This document shows positions 8,834 to 17,695 of a stretch of 64,000 nucleotides of DNA, in pieces. This DNA comes from Streptococcus parasanguinis ATCC 15912 (GTDB taxonomy: Bacteria; Bacillota; Bacilli; Lactobacillales; Streptococcaceae), in contig NC_015678.1 in assembly GCF_000164675.2 (NCBI RefSeq), forward strand, positions 1,364,001 through 1,428,000, read 5' to 3'. The position numbers were made by a program, and so were the translations under genes. The notes beneath the pieces were generated by a model. It was not told the origin of the DNA and made no database searches. It saw only the letters and a program-made list of their open reading frames with translations. How positions within the stretch are numbered: the stretch's first letter is position 1; every line of letters begins with the position of its first letter.

Positions 8834-10927
8834 TTATTCTCGTACCTTTCTCATATTACAAATCGCATCAACCAATCCTTGCCAATCTTCCATTGGGAAT
8901 ACCTGTTGATGATGCTCTGTCGATTTCACTTCTTCAAAAGCCAAGATTGGCTTATCTTCCAACTGAAAACGATCTAAGATTTCTATTGTCTTTTCGCCAG
9001 GATTGATATCCAGTAATACATCACTCAAGGTAACTAACTCTGCATCTAGGTTAGGCATGTTATTAATTCCTGAGTATACAGTTACATTTGGGTAGACGAG
9101 CAGGCGTGCAAGCTCGTCGGATACTAGAACACGCGCAGCAATCTTAAAGCAAACATTCGGTAAGCGTTGAATCAGATCCTCCAAATGAGGAATTTCTGCT
9201 ACACTCGTATAGACCAAGCAAGTAAGCGGACGACCTTCTGGGTAGAGATCTACTTCACGCAGTGGAGATAAATCAAGATTATTAGAAACTTCCGACCAAT
9301 CCAATTGCGCATAAAACCACCAAACATCCCGATAGGTCTGTGCCGCTAGCGGAAACCATGGTTTCCTATGAGATAAATAATGGAGAACCTTTGGAAACTC
9401 TTGACCTTCTGGAATTTGATAATCTGTAAAATGATTGTGCAGCACAACATGATTCAGATCAAATGGCAGTTCATACCAATTGTTTTCAAATACCATATTT
9501 AAAATAGATTGATCTGCCTGGTCCACTCGATCGTGCCATTCATTCGTCATTTCAATCAGGTATTGACTCATTTGTTTGGCTCTCCAATAAGCATTGTCAA
9601 TCACTAAAAAGCCGGCATTGAAGATTTCTCGGTTGTAAAAGACACGTCCCCCATAATCTCGGACTGCTGCGACAGGATATCCCTTTAGATCCATTGTAAA
9701 GAGATCATCAAGTGGCCCCGTCACTACCATATCACAATCCATGTAAATCACGCGCTCTTCTTTAACAAAATCCGAAATAAAGTACCTCAAGAAAACAGTA
9801 TAAGATATATCTGTCTTGTACTGTTGGATCTGCGAACTCGTGACACGACAATTTACAATGTCACTATCAAAACGAACAAGATGACGATTCATCCCCGTAA
9901 ACCACTCCTGTGGGAAATCACCATTGATGAGGTAAAAACGGATATTCCGATGGTGGTAAAGGACTGATTTCATCGTTGCCAAAACCTGATCTAGATAAGG
10001 ATAATTGGCAGCCAAAACAATAGCCCGTTTTTCTCCACGATGCGGTTGTGATATCAAACTCAAGGCTTGGTATTTTTCCGAAATTTGTCGATAAGCCTCA
10101 CTATTCTCTAAACCATGAAATCGACTGTTCGCCAAGCACGCCTTTAATACCATTTGATAAAGATTGATCGTTTTTTCAAGAGGATACCCCCGGTTGGCTA
10201 AAAGCGCCAATTTTTCTTCCATCTCACAAACCAAGGCAGGCATCCACTCCCCAGTCCAAGTATGAGAGAAACTACCCGTGCGTTCTCGATAAGCATATAA
10301 ACCTTTATTCAGATAGACCACTCTCTCACTGCTCAAAAAAGCCTTGAGGCTCAAGAAACGATCCTCTCCTATTCGATCCTTTGAAAATTGTAACTCATCA
10401 AACAAGGAACGTTTATAAAGTTTCCCCCAAGCAGAGAGGAGCGCAAAACTCTTATTAAACTTTGTCTCATAAAGTCCATCAATCAGCTGTACAGGGGTAT
10501 AGAGGCGCTCATAATAATCCTGCTCCCCCATAAAGAAATAAAAGAGACTCTCTGCATCATTAAAGAGATAATAATTAGCGGCCACTATATCTGCATGATA
10601 AGTTATTAGTTTATCATACAGTTCTTCAATATAAGTTTTCTCTATCCAATCATCTGAATCAACAAAGGTCACATAGGCACCAGATGCTTCTTGCAATCCT
10701 ATCATTCTGGTGTCAAAAACACCGGAATTTCCCTTAATATGATAGGTGATTCGTTCATCTTTTTCAAGATACTCTCGACAAATCGCATCACTTCCATCTG
10801 TTGAGCCATCATTGATGATTAGAATCTCAAGATTTTGATAGGTCTGCTGAAGAATGCTATCCAAACACTGTCTAAGGTATTTTTCAACGTTATATACGGG
10901 TACAATTACACTAACTTTTTCTGTCAT
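8834..10927 (-). CDS. GT2-GT8 fusion glycosyltransferase with C-terminal GtfB-like module
   Basis: This 697-residue protein joins two transferases. Residues 1 to about 290 are a GT2 domain (VSVIVPVYNVEKYL, NDGSTDGSD, DSDDW). Residues from about 300 to 560 are a GT8 domain with DCD as its DxD motif in YMDCDMVVTG. Residues from about 570 to 695 match the GtfB C-terminal part (FKIAARVLVSDEL, YPNVTVYSG, LLDINPG). It lies 18 bp after the stop of the readthrough extension of the upstream acetyltransferase and has no clear Shine-Dalgarno sequence. One polypeptide could add two successive sugars, comparable in principle to the two-domain transferases of the Fap1 locus. Donor sugars are not predictable. 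Confidence 0.88.
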   Translation of the reverse strand: MTEKVSVIVPVYNVEKYLRQCLDSILQQTYQNLEILIINDGSTDGSDAICREYLEKDERITYHIKGNSGVFDTRMIGLQEASGAYVTFVDSDDWIEKTYIEELYDKLITYHADIVAANYYLFNDAESLFYFFMGEQDYYERLYTPVQLIDGLYETKFNKSFALLSAWGKLYKRSLFDELQFSKDRIGEDRFLSLKAFLSSERVVYLNKGLYAYRERTGSFSHTWTGEWMPALVCEMEEKLALLANRGYPLEKTINLYQMVLKACLANSRFHGLENSEAYRQISEKYQALSLISQPHRGEKRAIVLAANYPYLDQVLATMKSVLYHHRNIRFYLINGDFPQEWFTGMNRHLVRFDSDIVNCRVTSSQIQQYKTDISYTVFLRYFISDFVKEERVIYMDCDMVVTGPLDDLFTMDLKGYPVAAVRDYGGRVFYNREIFNAGFLVIDNAYWRAKQMSQYLIEMTNEWHDRVDQADQSILNMVFENNWYELPFDLNHVVLHNHFTDYQIPEGQEFPKVLHYLSHRKPWFPLAAQTYRDVWWFYAQLDWSEVSNNLDLSPLREVDLYPEGRPLTCLVYTSVAEIPHLEDLIQRLPNVCFKIAARVLVSDELARLLVYPNVTVYSGINNMPNLDAELVTLSDVLLDINPGEKTIEILDRFQLEDKPILAFEEVKSTEHHQQVFPMEDWQGLVDAICNMRKVRE

Positions 10928-10945
10928 TTTTACTTTTTACTTTTT

Positions 10946-11065
10946 TTATTTGGGAAGATATTCTGCAATAAAGGCAGAGAGATCCTTACTCATCATACTT
11001 TCTAGTCGTTCTGCAACGACTTGTTCTGGCCAATCCCACCAGGAAATCTTTTGCATTGCCAAACG
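10946..11065 (-). pseudogene. Detached C-terminal helix of the CatB-like acetyltransferase
   Basis: These 40 codons (39 residues plus TAA) continue the frame of the 11066-11809 gene beyond its TAG. They contain MQKISWWDWPEQVV, the sequence type that forms the last helix of CatB/Vat acetyltransferases. The segment can only be made by readthrough or by reinitiation at the internal ATG. Confidence 0.65.
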
Positions 11066-11809
11066 CTATTCTTCATCTTCAATACGATAACGGATGAGTT
11101 TTGCTGGATTTCCTCCAACGATTGCATACGGCGCTACATCCTTTGTCACAATAGATCCAGCCGCAATTACCGCTCCATCTCCAATTGTAACTCCCGCCAT
11201 AATTTGGACATTGTTACCAATCCAGACATCATTCCCTACAAGGGTAGGTTTACAAAGAACATGATCATCCGAAATTGGCAAAGACTGATCTGTATAAAAT
11301 TTTTCTAAGCTCTTAAAAGGATACGTCGTCACCAAGTCAAGAGCATGATTGGCGGTCACAAAGTAGACATTCTGTCCAATAGAGCAATAATCCCCTATGA
11401 TAACCTTTCCACCATGATCAAAGTCAACCAACAAAGGAATGCCATAAGTATGTGGCCCCACAGTTAAGGCACCATAATCAATTAAATGACGACTTGTGAA
11501 TTTCGTTTTGAAATCGAATAAATCTGATCGCAAATCATAAAGACGCAACTCGAGCGGAATGGTTTGCTGATGCATTCCTTCCCAATAGGAATAGCCTTCC
11601 TCCTCATAACAACAGGTAAAGGTGGCTGTCAATTGCTTATCCTTGGAAAACAAACGAATCTGATGATTTTCAACATCCCAATATCGTTCGTTATCATGAC
11701 CTTCTCCACCAATATCTTGGATCTGCCCATCAGGTGACAATCGAAAATAACGCGAATATTGCTTATTCTTATGTGAAAACACACAATACCGACCGACTAC
11801 AACTGCCAT
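11066..11809 (-). CDS. CatB/Vat-related O-acetyltransferase, cut short by in-frame TAG
   Basis: The 247-residue reading frame encodes a left-handed beta-helix acetyltransferase of the CatB/Vat (xenobiotic acetyltransferase) type: TANHALDLVTTYPF contains the family's catalytic-type histidine near residue 155, followed by hexapeptides VGNDVWIGNNVQI and IGDGAVIAAG, and the VGGNPAKLIRYR end of the helix. The frame stops at TAG (11066-11068), but 39 more codons follow in the same frame down to TAA at 10946. They spell the WWDWP-containing C-terminal helix typical of this family. The gene is therefore probably a nonsense-truncated version of a protein of about 287 residues. The active-site part is intact, so activity may survive. 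It is the first gene of the glycosylation operon; GAGGAAAA precedes the ATG. Confidence 0.82.
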   Translation of the reverse strand: MAVVVGRYCVFSHKNKQYSRYFRLSPDGQIQDIGGEGHDNERYWDVENHQIRLFSKDKQLTATFTCCYEEEGYSYWEGMHQQTIPLELRLYDLRSDLFDFKTKFTSRHLIDYGALTVGPHTYGIPLLVDFDHGGKVIIGDYCSIGQNVYFVTANHALDLVTTYPFKSLEKFYTDQSLPISDDHVLCKPTLVGNDVWIGNNVQIMAGVTIGDGAVIAAGSIVTKDVAPYAIVGGNPAKLIRYRIEDEE

Positions 11810-11915
11810 TTTTCCTCATTTCTATCTAACCATATTTTTTTACATCAATAACTAGTACAAATAGGCTGAAATAGTTGGAAAATCAACCTCCAACCGGCCT
11901 TATTGCCACGTTATT

Positions 11916-11944
11916 ATTATACCTTATTTCAGATAGTCGATCCA
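11916..11944 (-). promoter_or_regulatory. Candidate promoter of the glycosylation operon
   Basis: On the minus strand a perfect TATAAT (11916-11921) lies about 105 bp before the acetyltransferase ATG. The -35 region is poor (TGGATC at 17 bp). Between it and the gene is a small hairpin (GTTGGA...TCCAAC, near 11875-11895). The gltX terminator just upstream means the operon needs its own promoter somewhere here. Confidence 0.4.
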
Positions 11945-11989
11945 TACCTTTGGCTGAAATTATCCGTATCTGATGGAAAAGTTAGAGAC

Positions 11990-12050
11990 AAAATAATACA
12001 AAAACAGGGGGATCTGAACAAATCTTGAAATGTTCTCCATGATCACCCCT
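11990..12050 (-). terminator. Intrinsic terminator of gltX
   Basis: Read on the minus strand, AGGGGTGATC and GATCCCCCT form the base of a long imperfect stem with GAACA/TGTTC pairing inside it. TGTTTTTG and further T-rich sequence follow. It lies 10 bp after the gltX stop. Confidence 0.7.
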
Positions 12051-12060
12051 ATTTCATATT

Positions 12061-13521
12061 TTATTTTGTAATTTTTTCCAACATGCTTTCAATGTGTTGG
12101 ATGGATTTTTCGCGTCCAAGCAAGTAGATGGTATCTGGCAATTCAGGACCATGCATCTCACCTGAAACGGCGATTCGGATTGGCATAAAGAGGTTTTTCC
12201 CTTTGATACCAGTTTCTTTTTGAACCGCTTTGATTTGTGGGAAGATATTTTCTGCCACAAACTCATCGTCTGACATGGCTTCGAGTTTCGCTTTGAAGGC
12301 TTCAAGTACAGTTGGCACTGTTTCACCAGCCATGACTTCTTTCTCTGCTTCTGTCAATTCTGGGAAGTCTGAGAAGAAGAGGTCTGTCAATGGAACGATT
12401 TCATCCACTGATTTCATTTGTGGTTTGTAGAGTTCAACCAATTTCTCAGCCTTGTCTGTCAAACGTCCTGCTTCTTCGAGGAATGGTTTTGCCATTTCAA
12501 AGATGGTCGCAAGATCCGCATTCTTGATATACTCATTGCTCATCCAGTCCATTTTCTTCTGGTCGAAAGCTGCTGGAGACTTGCTGAGACGATTTTCATC
12601 AAAGAGCTTGATGAGTTCTTCGCGAGAGAAGATTTCGTCTTCCCCACCAGGGTTCCAACCAAGAAGAGCGATAAAGTTAAAGACTGCTTCTGGAAGGTAA
12701 CCTTTCTTCCGGTAATCTTCGATGAACTGAAGGGTATTGGTATCACGTTTAGACAACTTCTTACCAGTTTCAGAGTTGATGATCAAGGTCATGTGACCGA
12801 ACTCTGGCGCTTCCCAGCCAAGGGCTTCATAGACCATGAGTTGTTTTGGGGTGTTGGCAATGTGGTCATCTCCACGGATGACGTGAGAAATTTGCATATC
12901 GTGGTCATCGATCACAACGGCAAAGTTGTAAGTTGGATAACCATCTTTCTTTTGGATGACCCAGTCCCCACCGATATTGCCACCTTCAAACTCGATATCG
13001 CCTTTGACCATGTCATGCCATTTGTAGATACCAGACTCATTCACCACCAGACGAACAGTTGGAATGATGCCTGCTGCTTCACGTTCTGCGATATAAGCTG
13101 CTTTTTCTTCTTCGCTCATGCCGAGGTATTCATTGATGTAGCGAGGTGTTTCCCCAGCTGCTTCTTGACGTTCACGTTCAGCTGCCAACTCTTCTTCAGT
13201 GACGTAAGATTTATAGGCTTTTCCTTCAGCTAGCAATTGGTCAATGTATTTTTGATAGAGTTCCAAGCGTTCTGATTGGCGGTAGTTTTCATGCGTCTCT
13301 GGACTTTCGTCCCAGTCCATGCCCAACCAACGAAGGTTTTCAAGCTGTGAACGTTCTCCGTCTTCGACGTGACGTTTGCGGTCCGTATCTTCGATACGGA
13401 TGATAAAGGTTCCACCATGGTGACGCGCATACAAGTAGTTAAACAATGCTGTACGAGCGTTTCCGATGTGTAATAGCCCTGTTGGACTTGGTGCATAACG
13501 CACACGAATATCTTTTGCCAT
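12061..13521 (-). CDS. gltX: Glutamyl-tRNA synthetase
   Basis: The 486-residue enzyme charges tRNA-Glu in the cytoplasm; in streptococci, which use the Gln amidotransferase route, it normally also misacylates tRNA-Gln. Class I signatures are present: [11 protein letters not shown] at residues 11-21 (HIGH motif as HIGN) and KKLSKRD at 254-260 (KMSKS motif). The C-terminal all-helical anticodon-binding domain runs to the end. Length and start match the family, and GAGGAGAG precedes the ATG. It stands alone between its own promoter and terminator. Confidence 0.98.
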   Translation of the reverse strand: MAKDIRVRYAPSPTGLLHIGNARTALFNYLYARHHGGTFIIRIEDTDRKRHVEDGERSQLENLRWLGMDWDESPETHENYRQSERLELYQKYIDQLLAEGKAYKSYVTEEELAAERERQEAAGETPRYINEYLGMSEEEKAAYIAEREAAGIIPTVRLVVNESGIYKWHDMVKGDIEFEGGNIGGDWVIQKKDGYPTYNFAVVIDDHDMQISHVIRGDDHIANTPKQLMVYEALGWEAPEFGHMTLIINSETGKKLSKRDTNTLQFIEDYRKKGYLPEAVFNFIALLGWNPGGEDEIFSREELIKLFDENRLSKSPAAFDQKKMDWMSNEYIKNADLATIFEMAKPFLEEAGRLTDKAEKLVELYKPQMKSVDEIVPLTDLFFSDFPELTEAEKEVMAGETVPTVLEAFKAKLEAMSDDEFVAENIFPQIKAVQKETGIKGKNLFMPIRIAVSGEMHGPELPDTIYLLGREKSIQHIESMLEKITK

Positions 13522-13576
13522 ATTTCTCTCCTCTTATCTTGTTCGCTATTTCTAGCGCATTTATTCAATCGTTCCT

Positions 13577-13605
13577 ATTATACCACAAAGAAAGCGGGAC
13601 TGAAA
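13577..13605 (-). promoter_or_regulatory. Promoter of gltX
   Basis: The minus strand has TGG-TATAAT (extended -10, 13577-13582) and a weak TTTCAG -35 box 17 bp upstream, about 55 bp before the gltX start. The extended -10 makes up for the weak -35. Confidence 0.55.
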
Positions 13606-13642
13606 TGAATAAGTGAGCTTTCTAGCTTTTCTTCCTATATAT

Positions 13643-13672
13643 GAAAAAAGTCAGAACAAATGCTCTGACTGA
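13643..13672 (-). terminator. Intrinsic terminator of estA
   Basis: Minus strand: AGTCAGA, an 8-base loop, TCTGACT, then TTTTTT. It lies about 20 bp after the estA stop and closes the rnjB-estA transcript. Confidence 0.85.
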
Positions 13673-13691
13673 TATCCAATCTATTGGTATC

Positions 13692-14474
13692 TTATTTTAA
13701 CCGTTCTTCTAATTCAAAATCGATTGGCAGGGTTTGTAAAAAGTGCTCCAACTCACGTTCCCAGTAGAACCATTCGTGCTTGCCTGGACTGTGGGTATAG
13801 GTGACATCCAAACCCAACTTTTCTAATTCCTTGACTTCAAAATTATTGGCCTCATAAAGGAAATCCTGCTCCCCACACCAGATCCAGAGTTTGGTCTTCT
13901 TATCTGAAAACTTCTTGGCAGCAGTCTCTAGCGAATAGGGACTAGTCGTCCAATCCTCAATCTCTCCAAAGATCCCCTTCCAAAAAGCTGGTTGCTCCAA
14001 GTCATTGTTTTCAAGGTCTCTATCGTGGAAACTCAGAGCACCGGAAAAACTAGCCGCATGGGAGAAACGATTTGTCTTGAGAGCCAAGAGCATCGATCCA
14101 TAGCCACCCATGGATAGACCAGCAATAAAGGTCTTCTCCCGTTTCTTGGTCATATTAGGGAAGAAGCGAGAAAGAGTCTCTGGCAATTCCTCCGCAATGG
14201 CCGTGTAGTAATTGTAGCCATACTGGGTGTCTGTGTAAAAGCCATTATTGGTATTAGGCAGGACCACGATCAGATTGGTATTTCGAAGAATGCGCTCCAC
14301 ATTGGTCCGTTTCAACCAGGAGTGGTGGTTTCCATTCATCCCGTGCAAAAGATAAAGGACTGGAATATCCGTATCTGCTGGATCTTCCACGCGCGATGCA
14401 TCGGGATAAAGGACGGAAACGCCCCACTCCATCTTCAAGGCTTCTGAATAATACTCAATCTGCATAACTGCCAT
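13692..14474 (-). CDS. estA: Tributyrin esterase family protein EstA
   Basis: The 260-residue alpha/beta hydrolase matches streptococcal EstA, an esterase acting on short-chain acyl esters. The nucleophile is Ser121 in GLSMGGYG, the acid is probably Asp204 in [10 protein letters not shown] and the base His233 in [18 protein letters not shown] (43-50) gives the oxyanion region. I start at 14474 (MAVMQIEYY), where GAGGAAAT provides a binding site and where the family begins, rather than at the frame's first codon at 14504. No signal peptide is visible, so it is probably intracellular. It follows rnjB by 70 bp, an arrangement conserved in streptococci. Confidence 0.93.
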   Translation of the reverse strand: MAVMQIEYYSEALKMEWGVSVLYPDASRVEDPADTDIPVLYLLHGMNGNHHSWLKRTNVERILRNTNLIVVLPNTNNGFYTDTQYGYNYYTAIAEELPETLSRFFPNMTKKREKTFIAGLSMGGYGSMLLALKTNRFSHAASFSGALSFHDRDLENNDLEQPAFWKGIFGEIEDWTTSPYSLETAAKKFSDKKTKLWIWCGEQDFLYEANNFEVKELEKLGLDVTYTHSPGKHEWFYWERELEHFLQTLPIDFELEERLK

Positions 14475-14544
14475 TTGATTTCCTCTTTCTACTGTTAAAA
14501 ACACTCGGCAAGCCTTCGGCCACCAAGCGTTTCGTTTTCTACTA

Positions 14545-16206
14545 TTATTTCACTTCCATCACAACTGGTAGGATGGCTGGACGGCGTTTGGTTTGTTCAA
14601 ACAAGAACTTAGACAAGTTGTCGCGTACCAAACCTTTTAACTCACCCCAGTCAAAGCTGTCTTGTGCCAAATAGCCTTCAACGCTTTGGTTGACCAATTC
14701 GCAACTTTCACGAAGAATATCCCGACTCTTCTTAACATAGACAAAACCACGGGTGTGCACGCGCGCTTTGGAAATAATTTTCTTCTCTTTGCGATTCACT
14801 GTGATCGCCACGATAAAGATCCCGTCTTCTGACAAGACCTTGCGGTCACGAAGGACAATATTCCCCACATCACCAATGGCATTCCCATCGATCATGACAT
14901 CTCCAGCTGAGACGCTACCAGCAGGGACAAAGTCCCCCTTTTCGTACTCCATCACAGTTCCGCGTTTTGGAATAAAGATATTTTCAGGCAAGATACCGAC
15001 TTCCATCGCTACCCGCGCATGGGCATCCAATTCGCGGTATTCCCCTTGGATCGGGAAGAGATATTTAGGACGAAGAAGGTTGATCATCAACTGCAAGTCC
15101 CGTGCGTTTCCGTGACCAGATACACGCAAGCTTGACGTGATCAATTTGACAATTCCACCTGCTTGGTAGACCATGTTTTCCACACGAGCCACCACAGCTT
15201 CTTTAGCAATAGATGGTGTTGTAACGATGTAGACCAAGTCCCCATCTTTGATTTCCACATAGCGGTGACGGCCAATAGACATCTTGCGCAAACCGTTGAT
15301 CGGCTCACCCATCCGGCCTGTTTCCAAAATGATCAATTCATGATCTTCAAAACGGCTCATTTCTTTTGGCTTGATCAAGAGTTTTTCGTTGGCAAGAGAC
15401 AATTTGTTCAAGCGAATAGCTGTCCGGACGATGTTTTCTACATCAAACCCTGTCAAGACCACTCGACGGCCAGTCTCAGCCGCAGCATCAAAGACCTGCT
15501 GGATCCGTGAGAGGTTGCTGGCTACCGCCGCCACGATGACACGACCATCCCAGTCCGCAATGGTGTCCAGGATCTCATCGCCCACTTCTTGCTCACTAGC
15601 AACTTGAATCTTACTATCCGCATTGGCTGAATCACTCAAGAGCGCAAGGACACCCTCACGTCCAATTTCAGCTAGGCGGGCAAAATCAGTTGCATACGAC
15701 TCACTTGCAGTTTGGTCAAATTTAAAGTCTCCTGTATAGACGATATTGCCCTCAGAAGTACCAATCACAATCCCAATACTTTCAGGGATGGAGTGAGTTG
15801 TTTGGAAGAAGGAGACGACGGCATCTCCAAAGTCAATTTCAGAATTTTGATCGATGACATGGAAGTCATTGAATTTCTTCACACTGTCATTGCCTTTCAC
15901 AAAGAGTTTGGCCAACTCAATAGTCAACTCTGTCCCGAATACAGGGACCTTCGCTTCCGCCAAAAGATAAGGCAAGGCCCCAATGGCATCCGCATGACCA
16001 TGGGTCAAGAAAACACCCGCAATGCGGTCCTTATTTTCAAATAGATAGTCCATATTAGGGATGACGACATCCACCCCAAGTTGCTCATTTTCTGGATACT
16101 TCAAACCTGCATCCAAGACAAAAATCGAATCGTTCACTTCGGCAACGTAGAGATTTTTCCCATTTTCTCGAACACCGCCAAGAGTGACTAATTTAATACT
16201 ACTCAC
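14545..16206 (-). CDS. rnjB: Ribonuclease J2
   Basis: The 553-residue protein is a metallo-beta-lactamase/beta-CASP ribonuclease. The metal-binding motif reads THGHADAIG at residues 68-76, so the second Asp/His pair of HxHxDH is only half kept (Ala74 replaces the histidine). That change is typical of RNase J2, the weakly active partner of RNase J1, rather than of J1. J1/J2 take part in 5'-3' decay and processing of mRNA. The C-terminal dimerisation domain is present and the length is standard. Translation starts at GTG (16206) preceded by AAAGGAGA. It is followed by estA. Confidence 0.93.
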   Translation of the reverse strand: MSSIKLVTLGGVRENGKNLYVAEVNDSIFVLDAGLKYPENEQLGVDVVIPNMDYLFENKDRIAGVFLTHGHADAIGALPYLLAEAKVPVFGTELTIELAKLFVKGNDSVKKFNDFHVIDQNSEIDFGDAVVSFFQTTHSIPESIGIVIGTSEGNIVYTGDFKFDQTASESYATDFARLAEIGREGVLALLSDSANADSKIQVASEQEVGDEILDTIADWDGRVIVAAVASNLSRIQQVFDAAAETGRRVVLTGFDVENIVRTAIRLNKLSLANEKLLIKPKEMSRFEDHELIILETGRMGEPINGLRKMSIGRHRYVEIKDGDLVYIVTTPSIAKEAVVARVENMVYQAGGIVKLITSSLRVSGHGNARDLQLMINLLRPKYLFPIQGEYRELDAHARVAMEVGILPENIFIPKRGTVMEYEKGDFVPAGSVSAGDVMIDGNAIGDVGNIVLRDRKVLSEDGIFIVAITVNRKEKKIISKARVHTRGFVYVKKSRDILRESCELVNQSVEGYLAQDSFDWGELKGLVRDNLSKFLFEQTKRRPAILPVVMEVK

Positions 16207-16342
16207 TGTTGTCTCCTTTAGTGTGATTATTTTAATACTTACGGTCCTTGGTCGCCCAAGTCGAATTACAGCTTTGCAAATACTTGCATATCCACTCTAT
16301 TATACAATTTTTTTCTCTTTTTTTCAAAAAGCTTTCCACAGC

Positions 16343-16381
16343 AAAAAAGTCCTCTCATCTGAAGTAGATGAGAGGGCTTCT
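16343..16381 (-). terminator. Intrinsic terminator of the 16410-16952 gene
   Basis: The minus strand reads GCCCTCTCATCT, a 5-base loop, AGATGAGAGGAC, then TTTTTT. It separates the hypothetical gene from rnjB. Confidence 0.85.
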
Positions 16382-16409
16382 AGGCGCCTATTTTTAGGGG
16401 GAAAAGACC

Positions 16410-16952
16410 CTAAAGATGGTAATCTCCCCGTTTATTTTCAATGATCCGCATAGCTGCCTTGATCACATGAAACTTGCCTAACAATTCCTCTAGGCGCTTA
16501 CTATTTCGCTCGCTCAATTGGCCGTTCTTTACTGCTTGGGACAGGCGATAAAAATCATCCAAGTCCTCCCCAATGTTTTCAAACAGCTCTTTGGCTTCCT
16601 TGAGTCGGTAGCGATTGACTAGGTGGTTCACATCTTTTTTGAAGGAAGTGACATTGCTTTCATGAATGTCCGTATAAGCTTCCTCTTCTTCCTTAGATTC
16701 TTGGTAATTGACCGCCTTAAAACAAGTGATGAATTCCCGACTTTTGATATTGCAGACAAAGATAACACCATCATTGGCTACATAGGCTTCCGTGTTAGCT
16801 GGTTGAACCACATTGCTATCATAAGGAGAGAGGGAGGGGAGGTGTTGGTTGATCCACCTGTTCAGGTGCTGATCATCTACGCCAAAGCGCTCAAAAGCTC
16901 TCTGCCGAAAATGGTCACGACAACTATATTCTTGCGCATATGACAATCCCAT
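16410..16952 (-). CDS. Conserved streptococcal protein of unknown function
   Basis: I recognise this only as a hypothetical protein usually found next to rnjB. The 180-residue product is soluble, with no signal or membrane segment. Its N-terminal half has alternating charged and aromatic residues, and its C-terminal half (about 95-180) is predicted helical and highly charged. The start at 16952 is set by GGAGGAGG seven bases before the ATG; the longer frame to 17039 would run through the terminator hairpin at 16975-17013. The close upstream terminator suggests control by attenuation or readthrough. Confidence 0.75.
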   Translation of the reverse strand: MGLSYAQEYSCRDHFRQRAFERFGVDDQHLNRWINQHLPSLSPYDSNVVQPANTEAYVANDGVIFVCNIKSREFITCFKAVNYQESKEEEEAYTDIHESNVTSFKKDVNHLVNRYRLKEAKELFENIGEDLDDFYRLSQAVKNGQLSERNSKRLEELLGKFHVIKAAMRIIENKRGDYHL

Positions 16953-16974
16953 ACTCTCACCTCCTCCTGAATAT

Positions 16975-17013
16975 TTTATAAAAATGGCCTCCAGTCTTAC
17001 GGGACTAGAGGCC
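16975..17013 (-). terminator. Terminator hairpin directly before the 16952 gene
   Basis: Minus strand: GGCCTCTAGTC, a loop CCGTAA, GACTGGAGGCC, then ATTTTTAT. It ends only about 10 bases before the ribosome binding site of the hypothetical gene, so it ends the upstream leader transcript and may gate expression of the gene. Confidence 0.85.
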
Positions 17014-17392
17014 TGGTCTGCTTTACTGACTTGGTGCAATTAACCTTTTGGCTAACAAAACAATGTTTATGATGTTGATTTCATTTAATAGTATTTGTGT
17101 AAAATACCAGAGGTTTTCTTTGCTATCCCAAATCCAAATGATTAGTTTCCGACTGGACGCATTGAAGTTTGAAAACCTTTACAAAAAGCTTCTACCTACT
17201 ATTTCCACGTTTTCTTATGTCTCCGAGCAAACTAAGCAGGTTCGCCCGACCGTCCAACCGATCCGACACACACGACATGACTGCTCTTTTACGATAAGAG
17301 CATGAACAGATATCAGCAAAACAGACCTAAAACGAAGTAACCTAAATGATATCTCTACAAGGCATTGGTATCAATCCCTTCTTCATCTTTCT
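16975..17392 (-). ncRNA. Candidate structured leader or small RNA, about 415 nt
   Basis: A strong promoter at 17399-17427 starts a transcript with no convincing open frame that ends at the terminator hairpin 16975-17013. It contains several stems: an 8-bp pairing AGATATCA/TGATATCT, a hairpin TGCTCTT...AAGAGCA, and GCGAAC...GTTTGC, in a stretch (17221-17290) richer in G+C than its surroundings. It does not fit what I know of tmRNA, RNase P RNA, the T-box or common riboswitches. It may be a stand-alone RNA or a long 5' leader of the 16952 gene. Confidence 0.5.
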
Positions 17393-17398
17393 AACTAT

Positions 17399-17427
17399 AT
17401 TATACTCACCTACCAGAATAATTGCAA
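17399..17427 (-). promoter_or_regulatory. Strong sigma-70 type promoter
   Basis: Minus strand TTGCAA (17422-17427), 17-bp spacer, TATAAT (17399-17404). The predicted start is near 17392. It drives the candidate RNA. Confidence 0.8.
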
Positions 17428-17490
17428 GCGATTTCAGCTGAAACTAGTTCCTATTTTTATGTGGTTTTATTGATGATTTAAGAAAAAGAA

Positions 17491-17662
17491 AAGAGGCTGG
17501 GACAAAAGTCCTAGCCTCTCAATTATTTTTGGATTGTCGAGCAAAACGCAGTGGTTGAGTGGGCTCTACTACGCTGATTTCATCAGCTTTTACAGCCCTA
17601 CTCAACTGTGCGGAGGTGGGACGACGAAGCGTCCACAATCGTATAGATTCTGTCCTACTCCC
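17491..17662. repeat. Palindromic intergenic element, copy 1 (divergent end)
   Basis: This is the first of three copies of an element of about 175 bp (others at 40654 and 59013). It begins with a terminator-like hairpin GAGGCTGGGACAAAAGTCC and has an inner inverted repeat GTTGAGTGGGCT/AGCCCTACTCAAC enclosing GCTGATTTCATCAGC. Its right end differs from the other copies: the AT-rich arm is replaced by other sequence of similar length ending TGTCCTACTCCC. It lies 33 bp 3' of the ABC ATPase gene and would terminate that transcript. Confidence 0.85.
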
Positions 17663-17695
17663 TATTTTGACTGTATCCGCTACGCCCTTTGTATC

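Noticed and set aside
12418..13233. 271-residue open frame on the plus strand
   Set aside because: It is the shadow of gltX: it lies wholly antisense to the synthetase, has no binding site and no family features.
14545..16206. RNase J1
   Set aside because: The HxHxDH motif is degenerate (HGHADA), and the estA neighbour fits J2.
16975..17392. tmRNA, RNase P RNA or T-box leader
   Set aside because: No tRNA-like CCA end or tag frame, none of the conserved RNase P segments I know, and no T-box consensus.
17491..17662. Known pneumococcal BOX or RUP repeat
   Set aside because: The sequence and ends do not match what I remember of BOX or RUP; I leave it unnamed.
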